This document shows, piece after piece, positions 1-9,260 of a stretch of 64,000 bases of DNA. The stretch comes from Chersky-265 sp035275285. GTDB lineage: Bacteria > Fibrobacterota > Fibrobacteria > UBA11236. Where the stretch lies: the NCBI GenBank assembly GCA_035275285.1, contig DATENA010000338.1, forward strand, positions 1-64,000, in the 5' to 3' direction. The first letter of the stretch is position 1. Every line of letters starts with the position of its first letter. The notes under the pieces are model-generated. The model made no database searches, was not told the origin of the DNA, and saw only the letters and a program-made list of their open reading frames with translations. The translations under genes and the position numbers were made by a program.

Positions 1-11
1 GCCGCCCCCCG

Positions 12-3000
12 TCATTGGAAGAGGACCACCGGCCTCAAGGTATGTTTCTGTTTCGCCGTTCCCGCGGTCCCGACCGAGACCTTGAGCAGGTACCGCCCGT
101 TCCTCGCCCAGCGCCCTCCGTCCGCCTTCCCGTCCCAGTAGAAATCCACCGGCGCCTTCGGCACCGTCTTGTGATCCACCAGCAGCCGCACCAGTTCGCC
201 GTCCAGGTTGTAGATCTTCACGGACACCGTCACTTCCGCGCTGCGATCCGACTCGGGATGCAGGCGGATGCGCGCGCCGTATTGCGTGTTCCCGTCCCGC
301 GAGGCGAGCACCAGCGGGCTGAAAGGATTGGGCACGATCTGCACTTCGCCCGCGGTGAGTTCCCGGGAAACGGAGAGCAGCCCGTAATAGCTGCCGTCCA
401 TTTCGCGGATGTCCGCGGACAAGGCGGAGTCCCCGAAGGAATTCGTGTCCGGGGACGCCGAATCGGCCAGGGCCGCCCAGTCCAGCCTGAGGGCATCGAA
501 GCGCTTCAGGGAGTGCGCCCGCCCGCCCGGGGAAGCGGGCAGCCCCAAGGTGATGCGGGGGAGTCTATCGAAAGCCACGGCGGAGGGATTGGAGATCTCG
601 TACAAGCCGCCGGCCAGGGCATAGGAAATGCCGCTGGAAAAGGTCTTGGCCACCTTGCGTTTGTACAGGCGCAGCAGGGCCTGGGGCCGGCCGGAGAAGG
701 CGGAGTCCGGAACGTACATTTCGAACCCGGGATCGTGGAAGAGCCGCCGCGTGGTATCGCCCGGGGTCAGGGTCTGTCCCACGTTGAGGCCGCGCGACAG
801 GGAATCCCGGTAGGCGCCCAGTTCCGAGGCGGCTTCCGATCCGTCCGCATTGACCTGCCGGGCGAGGACGCGCAAGGGGCCGATGAAATGCCCGTCCAGG
901 GTGGCCTGCATTTCCAGGATCGATCCGGCCTGGGGCGGGTCCAGGGTGAGGACGGGATTGGGCACCACGGGCGTGGGCGGGGTGGTGGTGGTGTCGAATC
1001 CCGAGACGAACAGCCCGAAGGAAGCCGGATCGGGGATGTCCGCCACCTCGCCCAGGGTGGAGCCGACCACGAGCTTGTTGACCACCGCGTCGACCACCTT
1101 GGCGGGAAGCGCCAGCGTCTTCTCCACTCCGTCTAGGGCCACCGTGACCGAGAGGCTGCCCCAGCCTTCCGCCGCGGCCGCGCCGCGCTTGGCGAGGGCA
1201 CGGGATGGCGCTCCGGTCGCATAGGCCAGCGTGCGCCGGGAACCGCGATCGATCCGGATTCCCAAGGCCGGATCCGCGCGCCAGGCGAAGGTCCCCCGTT
1301 CATCCGCGGCCGAATCCAGGCGGCGTCCGGCGGCGTCGTAAAGGTGCAAGTGCAATTCGCCGCGGGCCCGCGCCGGCAGGCGCAGGCTGTCCCCCACCGC
1401 CAGTTTCAGGATGTCCAGATCCGGCGAAGCCGCCACCTGCGCGCGGAAGCGTCGGGCCGGATCCTCGTTGGAATAGGTCAGGGATCCGGAACGGAGAATG
1501 AAGTAATAGGTGAGCAGTCCGCCCTGCGGCCCGGGACGGAACCGCAAGGTGCGGGTCCCCGGCGGTCCGGACAATTGCGCGGCGGGAACCCGGAAGGTCT
1601 CGGTCGGTGCGCCGTATCCGTACACGATGAAAGCCGAATCGAGGCGCGCCTGGGCGTCCAGGACGAGTTCGGCCTCCCCGTTGCGGAAGGCGAGCGGCCC
1701 GCTCCGGTGCGAGAACGGGAAGTCCAGGGTGAGGGCGGTATCGGCGGCCCCGGTCGCGGGAAGCAGGAAGGAGAAGCGCGCCAGGGGGATCAGGGACAGG
1801 CTGTCCGGGAAGGCGTTGAGCGTGTAGGTACCCGCGGCGGCCCGGTCCAGCTTCCGTCCCGCCGGGAACTCCATCGCTTGCGGCGTGATCAGGCGGATGG
1901 TCCCGTCGGCCGCCCGGCCGCCGACCGTAACGGCGAAGGTAACCGATTTGACGGCCTTCTTGAGCATCAGGTCCACGCCCGTCTTCCAGACGCCGTCCTT
2001 GACGGTGAGCACCGGCTCCGCGTCCAGGCCGTACCCGGAAAAGCCGCAGGCCAAACGGTAGGTCCCGTCGGGGACCCCGTCCAGCGAATAGCTCATGGCT
2101 CCGGCCGCGCCCGCTTCCGGAGCCCGTTGGGGCGTGGCCGAGGCCACCAGGCCGAAGTCGGCGGGCGAGAACAGGCTGACGGAAACGGAGGACGGATCGG
2201 GAACGGTGTCCGGGGAGAGGCGGATGACGCCCGTGATGGAGGCGAATCCCCGCAGGGAGAGGTCCTGGTTCACCGTGGAGCGCGGGACGGTGACGCGGAC
2301 CTGGACGGATTCCGGCAGGGCCTTGCCGGGCCGCGAAGCCTTGAGGAGGTAGGCGCCCGTGTCGGCGGACAACGAGTATTCCCCGCGCAGATCGGTTTCC
2401 GCCTTCTGGGAGGTTCCCCGCGCCTTGTGGATCAATTCCAGGGCGGCTCCCGCCAGCGGCGAGATCTGCGGGGCCGCGCCGGTGGGCCAGGCCGCTACGG
2501 TAACCCTGCCCTTGATCAGGGAAGCGCCCGACGCCAGGGTGAACGCCAACTGGGCGGCTTCGGCGATCTGCACCGATTTCTGATCGGAGGTGAATCCCGC
2601 GCGGGCGGCGAGAACGGTATATGCGCCCGGCGCCAGGAAGGCCGAAAAGGCCCCCTTATCGTCCGTGAGCAGGCTGCGTTCCACGGCCCCGGAAACGGCC
2701 TGCTTCACCGTGATCCGGCATCCCGCCAGGGGGGCGCCTTTATCGTTGGCCACCGTACCGGTGAGGGACCCGACGGCCTTCAACAGGGTCAGGCGGCCCA
2801 GGTCGGCGGACTTCCCCGCGGCCAGGACCAGGGTGGTGTCGGGACGGGTCTGGTAATCGGGTTTGGAAACGGAAACCGAATGGGTCCCGGGTGCGACGCC
2901 CAAGAGGAAAAAGCCCTGCGCGTCGGACACGGCCTGCACCGTTTTGCCTCCGCCCGAGGCCGTCACGACCGCGTTGACCAGGTCCGCGCCCGTTTTGTCC

Positions 3001-4445
3001 ACCGCCCGTCCGGTGATGCGGCAGGAAGCCGCCGGCATGATTTGCAGGACGTTCACCGGAGCCGTCGGGCCCAGGGTCACGGTGCGGGTCTGGCCCGCGT
3101 ATCCGTTCTTGGAAAAGGCCAGGGAATAACTGCCCACGGCCAGCACCTTTTCCGCCCCGCCGGAGGCGTTGGTGAACAGGGGCAAGGGGTCCGCGCTCCC
3201 GTCCAGGGGCGTCACCGCGATTTGCACGTCTCCGAGAGGGAGCGTGTCCCCGGCCGGGCCGGCGGATTTGACCGCAAGGGACAGGGTCTGCACATCGTTG
3301 CGGTATTCGAAGGAAGTGGTATCGCTCACCACGCTGGCGCCGGACTCGCTCAGCGCGAACACCTTCCATACATAGCGCTTGGAAAGCAGGGTCCGCTTGG
3401 CGTCCAGGACCGCGGAGGTATCCGTGACTTCCGTATGCCAGATGGGGAACAGCACTTCCAGACCGTCCTGGGTTTCCAGGGAGTAGATGAAAATCTGGTA
3501 GGTGTTGGCGGCCCCGGTTCCGGCCGCGGCGACCGCTTTGGTCCATCTGAAGGCGACGGCGCTGTCCTGGGAGACGGTGAGGATGCGGTTCTGCGCGGGC
3601 GCCAGGTTCCTGGAGGGCTTCAGGACCGGCCCCGAGGGCTGGAGGGTGAACAGCCTGAGGCCCTGCGCCTTGGTGGAGGTGGCCAAGGCGCTGCGTCCGT
3701 CGTAATTGTTGAGGACGACCAGATTGTAAGGCACGTTGGGGGACAGGGGCGGGGCGGGGACCTTGGAGAAGGTGCCGGAGGGATCGGGGGTGCCGTAGGC
3801 GATGCCGGTCTTGGTGGTGATGACCTGCCAGATCACGCTGGCGCCGGAGACCGTGCCCTTTTCCGCGTCGATGTCCAGGGCCTGATCGGAAAGGAGCAGA
3901 TGGTAGGCGGGCACGCCGGGCACCGGGGTCCAGCTGATGTTGGGGCTGGAGGAGGCTTCCTGGGCTTTGGGAGAGGTGAAGGAGGCCGACTGGCGCGAGA
4001 CCACCCACAGGGGGATTTCCGGGGAGAAGGATTTTCCGTCCCCGCAGACGGCCACCACGTAATGGAACCCCAGGCCCAATTGCGGGCCGGATTGCCCCGA
4101 GTCCTTGTCCGAAGGCTTGAACTCGAACACCACGGAGGTGGAGTCCTTGGAGAGGGAGCGCTTGGCCAGAAGTCGCGCGGCATGCCCCTCCGGTTGGTCG
4201 CCCGCGCGGGTGGGGCCGTGGAACAGGTCGCAGGAATCCGGGGCTTTGCCGGCGGGAGGCAGGGCCCGGACGGACATGCGCACCAGGGAGTCCGGGAAGA
4301 CTTCGCTTTGCGGGGCCTGGACGAAGAGGAGGGTGGGCTGGGCTTGGGGGGAGGGAATGCAAAAGGCAAAGTGCAAAATGCAAAGTGCAAAATGGAATGC
4401 GCGCCTGGAGCCGCCCGCGACCGGCACGCGCCTTCTCTCCGTCAT
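12..4445 (-). CDS. Large secreted multi-domain surface protein with FlgD-like C-terminus
   Basis: About 1477 residues. After a signal peptide (cleavage probably after AQA-like residues near position 36), the first ~380 residues look like fibronectin/Ig-type strands. Roughly residues 390-870 contain several carboxypeptidase-regulatory-like modules (recurring G-x-V-x-D-x-x-G-x-P-L-x-G-A and G-x-Y-x-L patterns). The last ~90 residues carry PNPFSP, VKIYNLDGELVR and WDGKADGGR-x-x-NGRY, typical of FlgD-like/C-terminal sorting-type Ig domains of surface proteins. It lies downstream of another surface protein on the same strand (4488-5858), probably in one transcript. The start at 4445 gives a normal basic n-region; an ATG at 4466 is possible; neither has a Shine-Dalgarno. 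Oddly, the hydrophobic signal core is encoded by the 7-nt repeat element at 4359-4485. The precise function is unknown; adhesion or cell-surface scaffolding is inferred. Confidence 0.8.
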   Translation of the reverse strand: MTERRRVPVAGGSRRAFHFALCILHFAFCIPSPQAQPTLLFVQAPQSEVFPDSLVRMSVRALPPAGKAPDSCDLFHGPTRAGDQPEGHAARLLAKRSLSKDSTSVVFEFKPSDKDSGQSGPQLGLGFHYVVAVCGDGKSFSPEIPLWVVSRQSASFTSPKAQEASSSPNISWTPVPGVPAYHLLLSDQALDIDAEKGTVSGASVIWQVITTKTGIAYGTPDPSGTFSKVPAPPLSPNVPYNLVVLNNYDGRSALATSTKAQGLRLFTLQPSGPVLKPSRNLAPAQNRILTVSQDSAVAFRWTKAVAAAGTGAANTYQIFIYSLETQDGLEVLFPIWHTEVTDTSAVLDAKRTLLSKRYVWKVFALSESGASVVSDTTSFEYRNDVQTLSLAVKSAGPAGDTLPLGDVQIAVTPLDGSADPLPLFTNASGGAEKVLAVGSYSLAFSKNGYAGQTRTVTLGPTAPVNVLQIMPAASCRITGRAVDKTGADLVNAVVTASGGGKTVQAVSDAQGFFLLGVAPGTHSVSVSKPDYQTRPDTTLVLAAGKSADLGRLTLLKAVGSLTGTVANDKGAPLAGCRITVKQAVSGAVERSLLTDDKGAFSAFLAPGAYTVLAARAGFTSDQKSVQIAEAAQLAFTLASGASLIKGRVTVAAWPTGAAPQISPLAGAALELIHKARGTSQKAETDLRGEYSLSADTGAYLLKASRPGKALPESVQVRVTVPRSTVNQDLSLRGFASITGVIRLSPDTVPDPSSVSVSLFSPADFGLVASATPQRAPEAGAAGAMSYSLDGVPDGTYRLACGFSGYGLDAEPVLTVKDGVWKTGVDLMLKKAVKSVTFAVTVGGRAADGTIRLITPQAMEFPAGRKLDRAAAGTYTLNAFPDSLSLIPLARFSFLLPATGAADTALTLDFPFSHRSGPLAFRNGEAELVLDAQARLDSAFIVYGYGAPTETFRVPAAQLSGPPGTRTLRFRPGPQGGLLTYYFILRSGSLTYSNEDPARRFRAQVAASPDLDILKLAVGDSLRLPARARGELHLHLYDAAGRRLDSAADERGTFAWRADPALGIRIDRGSRRTLAYATGAPSRALAKRGAAAAEGWGSLSVTVALDGVEKTLALPAKVVDAVVNKLVVGSTLGEVADIPDPASFGLFVSGFDTTTTPPTPVVPNPVLTLDPPQAGSILEMQATLDGHFIGPLRVLARQVNADGSEAASELGAYRDSLSRGLNVGQTLTPGDTTRRLFHDPGFEMYVPDSAFSGRPQALLRLYKRKVAKTFSSGISYALAGGLYEISNPSAVAFDRLPRITLGLPASPGGRAHSLKRFDALRLDWAALADSASPDTNSFGDSALSADIREMDGSYYGLLSVSRELTAGEVQIVPNPFSPLVLASRDGNTQYGARIRLHPESDRSAEVTVSVKIYNLDGELVRLLVDHKTVPKAPVDFYWDGKADGGRWARNGRYLLKVSVGTAGTAKQKHTLRPVVLFQ

Positions 4446-4485
4446 TTTGAGATTTGCACTTTGCATTTTGCACTTTGACTTTTTT
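4359..4485. repeat. Heptad-repeat inverted element, copy 1
   Basis: The left arm (4359-4395) is built of units such as AAAGGCA, AAGTGCA, AAATGCA. The right arm (4443-4485) is its reverse complement (TTTGCAC, TTTGCAT, TTTGCAC, TTTGACT). A unique loop of about 47 bp separates them. It begins 2 nt after the stop codon of the minus-strand gene 4488-5858 and runs into the 5' end of the next gene. The same architecture occurs at 22534-22659 and 25841-25993. Confidence 0.85.
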
Positions 4486-4487
4486 CT

Positions 4488-5858
4488 TCAGAACGCATAG
4501 CTCACTCCCGATCGCACCGCCGGCAGCGGCGATACGTAGAAGTCCGTGCTGAACACCAGGGGATCCCCCCAGGTGAACCCGAAATCGAGGATGGGCACGA
4601 AAGGATCCCCGTCCCATTCCAGGGGGGACAGGCCGGAAAGCAGATGGCCCTGGTTGCGGTAGCTGACGTTGAGGCTGTGCGCCCCCACGTCCGCGTGGAA
4701 CCATCCGAAGGTCCCGCTCAGGCACAGCACCTGATCGGGGAACAGATCGAGATCGACGAAGCCGGCCGCGTCCGCCGCCTCGCTGTCGGCCGCGGCCGTA
4801 TCCGCCGGAGCCTCGGTCCCGGCGGCATGGATGGAGACGCGGCCGAACACCTTGCTGTAGCTGAGGGCGAGCTTTCCCGGCCACAAATCCACCGTCACGG
4901 TGTGCGATTGGGGCAGGGTCAGGATCAGGCGGTCATGGATATGGATGTCCCGCTTGCCGGTCTCCCCGTCCAGGAGCCGGCGCAGGTTGTCCGAAGCCAG
5001 GAAGGAATCGGGTTCGGTGAAGCGGGGCTCGAAGGTCCCGGGATCGATGAAATAGGGCACCGAATAGGTCACGTCCACGTGACCCTTGGCCGCCATGCGC
5101 GCGCCCATGCGGGAGACCAGGCGCACCGGCCCTGCGCCGATGGCCAATTCCGGGCTCCAGGCCGTGCCTTGGTAGGCGCCGTCGGCGGTGCCGTACACTT
5201 TGTTGTCCGGGTACTCCACCGGGAAGGAGGTGTTGCCCGTCTCCCCGCCCACGGAAATGCGGCCGGACAGGTCCGGCTTCAGGTCCCCGGAGGTCCGCGC
5301 CGTGAACTGATGCTTGTGCACCTGGAAACCCAAGGTCACCCAGGGAACGGGCCGGACGGCATAACCGAAGCTCAGGGAGCGCCAGTGCATCTCGAAAATC
5401 AGGGGCATATGGATGCTGCCCTTGAGCAGGATGGATCCCGCCTCGGAAAGGACCGTGTCCAGGTTGAAGGCCGCATTGCCCAGCGCTCCCGCCACCTTCA
5501 GGCTCGCATTCTCCCGGGCGGCAAAGAACGCAATGCCTCCGAAAACCGGGGCGGAAACGTCCACGTGGGCGTTCAGGTCCTGGGAGACCCGGGCGAAGAG
5601 CTCCGGGATGACCACGGCCGAATCGGCGAAAGAACCGATGAATTTCTGGGCCTGGGCGGAGGCGTTGAAGGGCAGATTCAGACTGACTTCGGCGCTGCCC
5701 CGGTCGAAGGGCCGGGAAAGGGGCGATTTCAGGAATCCAAAGGAAAAAGCGCCGCTCAGCTCCGCATCGGCCTTGCCGATGAGAAGCAAAGGCTGCGATC
5801 GGACGGCCTGGAAAAGCAGGAAAACGACGGCCAATGCCCATCGGGGTCGGGGTACCAC
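4488..5858 (-). CDS. Secreted, probable outer-membrane beta-barrel protein
   Basis: 456 residues with a clear N-terminal signal peptide (RWALAVVFLLFQAVRSQ). Alternating hydrophobic/polar strands and the C-terminal ...SGVSYAF with a terminal phenylalanine suit an outer-membrane barrel. I do not recognise the family. The start is a GTG at 5858; no strong ribosome site is visible. It is followed after 2 nt by the repeat element and then by the large surface protein at 12-4445, so the two are probably co-transcribed. A role in the envelope is inferred from signal peptide and strand pattern only. Confidence 0.7.
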   Translation of the reverse strand: MVPRPRWALAVVFLLFQAVRSQPLLLIGKADAELSGAFSFGFLKSPLSRPFDRGSAEVSLNLPFNASAQAQKFIGSFADSAVVIPELFARVSQDLNAHVDVSAPVFGGIAFFAARENASLKVAGALGNAAFNLDTVLSEAGSILLKGSIHMPLIFEMHWRSLSFGYAVRPVPWVTLGFQVHKHQFTARTSGDLKPDLSGRISVGGETGNTSFPVEYPDNKVYGTADGAYQGTAWSPELAIGAGPVRLVSRMGARMAAKGHVDVTYSVPYFIDPGTFEPRFTEPDSFLASDNLRRLLDGETGKRDIHIHDRLILTLPQSHTVTVDLWPGKLALSYSKVFGRVSIHAAGTEAPADTAAADSEAADAAGFVDLDLFPDQVLCLSGTFGWFHADVGAHSLNVSYRNQGHLLSGLSPLEWDGDPFVPILDFGFTWGDPLVFSTDFYVSPLPAVRSGVSYAF

Positions 5859-5997
5859 GCCTGGAGTGTATCATTCCGGAAGGGGCTGAAAAAGGGGAGA
5901 CTCTCTTCACGCACTCGGGAGGGAGTGCCGGCTTCGGCTGGGGCGGTACGTCCACCACCCGGATCCTGCCCGGGAGCGCGGGCGATGGCGGTATGTG

Positions 5998-6026
5998 AAA
6001 AGGGCGCCTCCGGGAGGCGCCCTTTT
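5998..6026 (-). terminator. Rho-independent terminator of the IHF/HU gene
   Basis: A perfect hairpin with GGGCGCCT / AGGCGCCC arms (6002-6009 and 6015-6022), extended by AAAA/TTTT flanks (5998-6001, 6023-6026), lies 8 nt beyond the stop codon of the IHF-like gene. The A and T flanks make it potentially bidirectional. Confidence 0.8.
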
Positions 6027-6033
6027 CAGGGCC

Positions 6034-6405
6034 TTATCTTCCGGCCAGGGAGGAAGTGTCGGCCCGCACGTTGGAGACCGACGCCTGGGCGGATTGGGAC
6101 AGGACCTCGGTCAGCTCCGGAACGTCCCGGATCTGAGTCTTCATGTCCGCTGAAAACCGGAACAGGGCCACCTTGCGACGCCCCAGGGGGCAAATTTCCC
6201 CGGTGCGGGGGTTCCGGGCGGGCCGGGGCTTGCGGACCTTCGTGTAGAAGGTGCCGAATCCTCGTATCTCGATGGTCTTTTCCTGGGCCAAGTATTCGCC
6301 GACCAGCCGCATAAACTGCTCGGCGACTTCCTTGATTTCCAGTTGAGGATGACCGCTTGATTTGGCCGCTTCCTGAACCAGGTCCTGCTTGGTCACATTC
6401 TTCAA
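6034..6405 (-). CDS. IHF/HU-family DNA-binding protein
   Basis: 123 residues; DNA-bending architectural protein of the nucleoid. The N-terminal helices (TKQDLVQEAA), the GFGTF turn near residues 50-54 and the ARNPRTGE beta-arm motif near residues 63-70 are diagnostic of the HU/IHF fold. The family is normally 90-100 residues; here a ~28-residue Ser/Ala-rich tail follows. The start is TTG at 6405, chosen because a strong GAGGAGG ribosome site (on the minus strand) ends about 5 nt before it and no ATG is in register. It has its own promoter candidate (6447-6476) and terminator (5998-6026), so it is probably monocistronic. Confidence 0.93.
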   Translation of the reverse strand: MKNVTKQDLVQEAAKSSGHPQLEIKEVAEQFMRLVGEYLAQEKTIEIRGFGTFYTKVRKPRPARNPRTGEICPLGRRKVALFRFSADMKTQIRDVPELTEVLSQSAQASVSNVRADTSSLAGR

Positions 6406-6446
6406 ATTAACCTCCTCAACCGCTAGATGTTGTGGTTAACACCCTG

Positions 6447-6476
6447 AAGATAACAACGGACGGTGGAGACTTGCAA
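6447..6476 (-). promoter_or_regulatory. Sigma70-like promoter for the IHF/HU gene
   Basis: On the minus strand TTGCAA (6476-6471) and TATCTT (6452-6447) are separated by 18 bp, about 40 nt upstream of the TTG start. The remaining gap to clpS (6477-6594) shows no gene. Confidence 0.5.
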
Positions 6477-6594
6477 GCCTATTTTGAGGAATTTTACGGA
6501 AGGTCGGGTTCAGGGAAAACCCCCGCAGGCCCGACCGTTGCGGGCGCGGGCGGGAGGGGATGCTTTCAACCGTCAAAGATGGAGCGGACGGCAT

Positions 6595-6963
6595 TCACAG
6601 GGATTGGGTTTCCGCGTTCATGGAGGCCATGCTCTGCGGCAGGCGGTGATCGGGGCCGTAGGAAAGGATTTTCGAGCACACCGTTTCGCAATCGGACCGG
6701 GTGCCGTAGAACACGATCGTCCTTCCCGTCATGTCCACTTCCACCGCGCAACGGAACGCGTTTTCGCGTGACAGTTTGCACGCGGCGGTGAGCATCTCGA
6801 CGACGTAATCATAGGTGTGCTCCTCATCATTGAAAAGCACGACCTTCCAGTTCAGGGCGGGTTTGGCGAGGGTCTCGGTGCCGGTTTCGCCTTCTTCCTG
6901 GGGGGACGTTTTGCCGGGCTCGTCGCTCATCGCGCCCTCTTCCCCCGCCTTTTCGCGGGTCAT
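6595..6963 (-). CDS. clpS: ATP-dependent Clp protease adaptor ClpS
   Basis: 122 residues. ClpS docks on the N-domain of ClpA-type unfoldases and delivers N-degron substrates to ClpP. The core follows a ~35-residue acidic disordered tail: W-K-V-V-L-F-NDEEHTYDYVVEML around residues 39-57, then the C-terminal strands ending KILSYGPDHRL. The NDE-x-x-T region matches the substrate pocket/ClpA contact of the family. The first codon overlaps the stop of the upstream gene (ATGA, 6960-6963), so translation is probably coupled; an internal ATG at 6930 is an alternative start. No clpA was seen nearby. Confidence 0.92.
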   Translation of the reverse strand: MTREKAGEEGAMSDEPGKTSPQEEGETGTETLAKPALNWKVVLFNDEEHTYDYVVEMLTAACKLSRENAFRCAVEVDMTGRTIVFYGTRSDCETVCSKILSYGPDHRLPQSMASMNAETQSL

Positions 6964-7466
6964 TTCTCCATGACCTTTCCCCAGAAATATTCCCAGGCCG
7001 ACTGCTGTTCCCCCGGCCCGAAATGGTGCTTGCTGCGGAACGCCCCGTCCAGGTACTCGTTGATGGTGTCGATGGTCTGCCGCAGGAAGAACCCCTGGCG
7101 GCTCTGCACGAAGGCGAGATCGTCGAAGGTGTGGGTGGGCAGGTAGACTTCCAGGGGGTTGAAGTTCTCCCCTTCCTGGACGTTGGAGAGGACCACTTTC
7201 AGATAGCGGGAGAAGAAGGCGTCCACCAGGGCACGGTTCTCCTCCTCGTGATCCCCCATGAGCTTTTCGAAGAGGCGATCGCCCGATTCGGAACTCTTCA
7301 AGAGCTGTACGAACAGGCCCAGGGCCGAGTCGTCCACCTTTTGCGAGAGCTGGAGCAGCTCATGCGAGCTGAGGCGGTTGAGCTCCTCGGTCTTGCGGAA
7401 CCCCGGCCCTTCCACGAGCCCGGACAGGTAGATCAGCATCATCTTTTCGTAGTCTTCGGAGAGCAT
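6960..7466 (-). CDS. Unknown 168-aa protein coupled to clpS
   Basis: I do not recognise this family. The protein is soluble, acidic and mostly helical by composition, with no signal peptide or membrane segment. Aromatic-rich patches occur at the C-terminus (WEYFWGKVMEK). Its stop overlaps the clpS start by 4 nt, which argues for co-translation and possibly a role in the same proteolysis step; that is inference. The start ATG at 7466 has a weak GGAG-like site about 10 nt upstream. Confidence 0.75.
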   Translation of the reverse strand: MLSEDYEKMMLIYLSGLVEGPGFRKTEELNRLSSHELLQLSQKVDDSALGLFVQLLKSSESGDRLFEKLMGDHEEENRALVDAFFSRYLKVVLSNVQEGENFNPLEVYLPTHTFDDLAFVQSRQGFFLRQTIDTINEYLDGAFRSKHHFGPGEQQSAWEYFWGKVMEK

Positions 7467-7613
7467 AAGAGGCTGACGCTCCGGGCTTGAGTTTAAACGC
7501 CCTGCGCCGCGATGAGGCGTCTTTGCACGTTTTTTAATATAACTATTGGCCCATCCCTGAGCGGCGGTCTTTCTTTGATTACTGCCATTCTTGGCGGCAC
7601 CAGGATTGCTTGT

Positions 7614-9023
7614 TCATATTCCCGCCACCAGCTTCTTGAAGGCTTTTCCCCGTTCCTTGTAGTTTTCGAACATCCCGAAGGAGGCGCAGGCGGGCGACAG
7701 GGCGATGGCGCCCTTCCCAATCTCGGCCATGAGGAATTCCACGGCCGTTTCCAGGCTGGGGCATTGGCGCAAGGTCCGCGCCCCGGAGGCGTCCGGGAAC
7801 CCGGCCGAGGCGTCTGCAAAGCCGGCCGAGGCCAGTTCTTCCCGGAGGCGGTCGGCCGTCTGGCCGATCAGGGCGATGGCCCGCACGTGGCCCGCGGCGG
7901 CGATGGCGGAGGCCAGTTCCGAAAAGTCCGCGTGCTTTTCCGACCCCCCCAGGATCAGCCCCAGGGGAGCTTCCCGCAGGGCCTGCACCGCGCCGAGGGT
8001 GGCTTCCGGCCGCGTGGCGTAAGAATCGTTGTAAAAGGATACGCCGTTGCGATCGCGCACGAATTCCAGGCGGTGTTCCAGGCCGCGGAAGGCCATGGCC
8101 GCGGCCACCACGTGCCGGGGCTCGGCTCCCGCTTCCAGGGCCAGGATCCCGGCCGCGGCGATGTTCTCCAGGTTGAACCGGCCCTTGAGGCGCGTCGCGG
8201 CCAGGGGGACGGCGAACTTGAGGCCGGTCCAGCGCGCCTCCTTGTCGTCGATGACCACTTCGCTCGCGGCTCCGCCGGTTCCGAAGGAGCCGCTGGAGCC
8301 GTAGGCGGTTTTGCGGGCGGGGCTCCGGCCGGCTATCCAGGCGCTGCCTTCGGCGTCCGCGCAGTAGGCGAGCGCGTCCCCGGGCGCTTGGTGCGCGGCC
8401 AGGTTGGCCTTGTGCAGCCAGTATTCGTCCCGGGTGGGATGCCAATCGAGGTGTTCGGTGGTGGTGCGCAGGACCGCGGCCAGGGCGGGGCTTTGCGCCA
8501 GGGTGGAGAGCTGGAAGCTGGACAGCTCCAGGATCAGCTTCCCGCCCGGAGGCAGGGAAGAGGCCAGATCCAGGGCCGGAACTCCGATGTTACCCCCCAG
8601 GCCGGCGGGGATCTCCGCTTCCTCCAGCATGGCGTGGAGCAGGGAGCAGCAAGTGCCTTTGCCGACCGTGCCCGTAACCCCGATGATGCGTTCGCGCCCG
8701 GCCAGGGCGAAAGCCAGTCCCGTTTGCGAAGTGAGAACGCCGCCGTTGCGGATGAACGCGGCGAGGGCGGGGAGATCCGGCCGCACGCCCGCGGAACGGA
8801 ACACGGTGCGCATGCCGGCGAGGCCGGCGAGATAGTCCCCGGAGCCGGGAGCCGCCGCGTACCGCAAGCGCGGGTCGAGATGCGTAGGCTGCTTGCGATC
8901 GAATACGGTGATGTCCGCGAAGCCCCGATCGAGGAGGTAACGGCACGTGCTGGCGCCTTCCACTCCATATCCCAGCACTCCGATGGGTGGCTCGATTTCC
9001 GGTTGCGCCTGTTCCTGGATCAT
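7614..9023 (-). CDS. murD: UDP-N-acetylmuramoyl-L-alanine--D-glutamate ligase
   Basis: 469 residues from the ATG at 9023; cytosolic peptidoglycan precursor synthesis, ATP-dependent addition of D-Glu to UDP-MurNAc-L-Ala. The N-terminal Rossmann-like domain starts GVLGYGVEGAST; the Mur-ligase P-loop GVTGTVGKGTC is at about residues 115-125; GLEHRLEFV, YNDSYATRPEA and LILGGSEKHADF in the second half match the Mur central and C-terminal domains. Longer in-frame starts exist upstream (to 9134) but lack family similarity. No other mur gene is adjacent, so it is detached from a dcw-type cluster here. Confidence 0.93.
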   Translation of the reverse strand: MIQEQAQPEIEPPIGVLGYGVEGASTCRYLLDRGFADITVFDRKQPTHLDPRLRYAAAPGSGDYLAGLAGMRTVFRSAGVRPDLPALAAFIRNGGVLTSQTGLAFALAGRERIIGVTGTVGKGTCCSLLHAMLEEAEIPAGLGGNIGVPALDLASSLPPGGKLILELSSFQLSTLAQSPALAAVLRTTTEHLDWHPTRDEYWLHKANLAAHQAPGDALAYCADAEGSAWIAGRSPARKTAYGSSGSFGTGGAASEVVIDDKEARWTGLKFAVPLAATRLKGRFNLENIAAAGILALEAGAEPRHVVAAAMAFRGLEHRLEFVRDRNGVSFYNDSYATRPEATLGAVQALREAPLGLILGGSEKHADFSELASAIAAAGHVRAIALIGQTADRLREELASAGFADASAGFPDASGARTLRQCPSLETAVEFLMAEIGKGAIALSPACASFGMFENYKERGKAFKKLVAGI

Positions 9024-9260
9024 CCGTTCCGCCGCCCCTGTCCGGCAAAGGGCGCACCGCGCGCCGTTCGCCGAGGGAAACCGCTTTCGAGGGCAAAAAT
9101 AGCAACCCCCGCGGGTTGGAGCCCCAAATCCCAAATTTTATATTCACAATCGTTTTTCGGATACACGATCCGGCCGCCGGCCGGAGGATCTGCGGACCCG
9201 GTGGAGTACGGCGCGCTTTTCAGGCGCGGGTGCCGCCGCCGGGCCGGAGAAGGAGAGCCG

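Noticed and set aside
1344..4478. Very long plus-strand open frame opposite the large surface protein
   Set aside because: Gln/Gly/Arg-rich composition typical of the antisense of a high-GC gene; no motif, while the minus strand has a clear domain layout.
9165..9195. Operator-like palindrome around CCGGCCGCCGGCCGG between murD and 9261
   Set aside because: Such G+C palindromes arise easily at this base composition, and the symmetry is imperfect.
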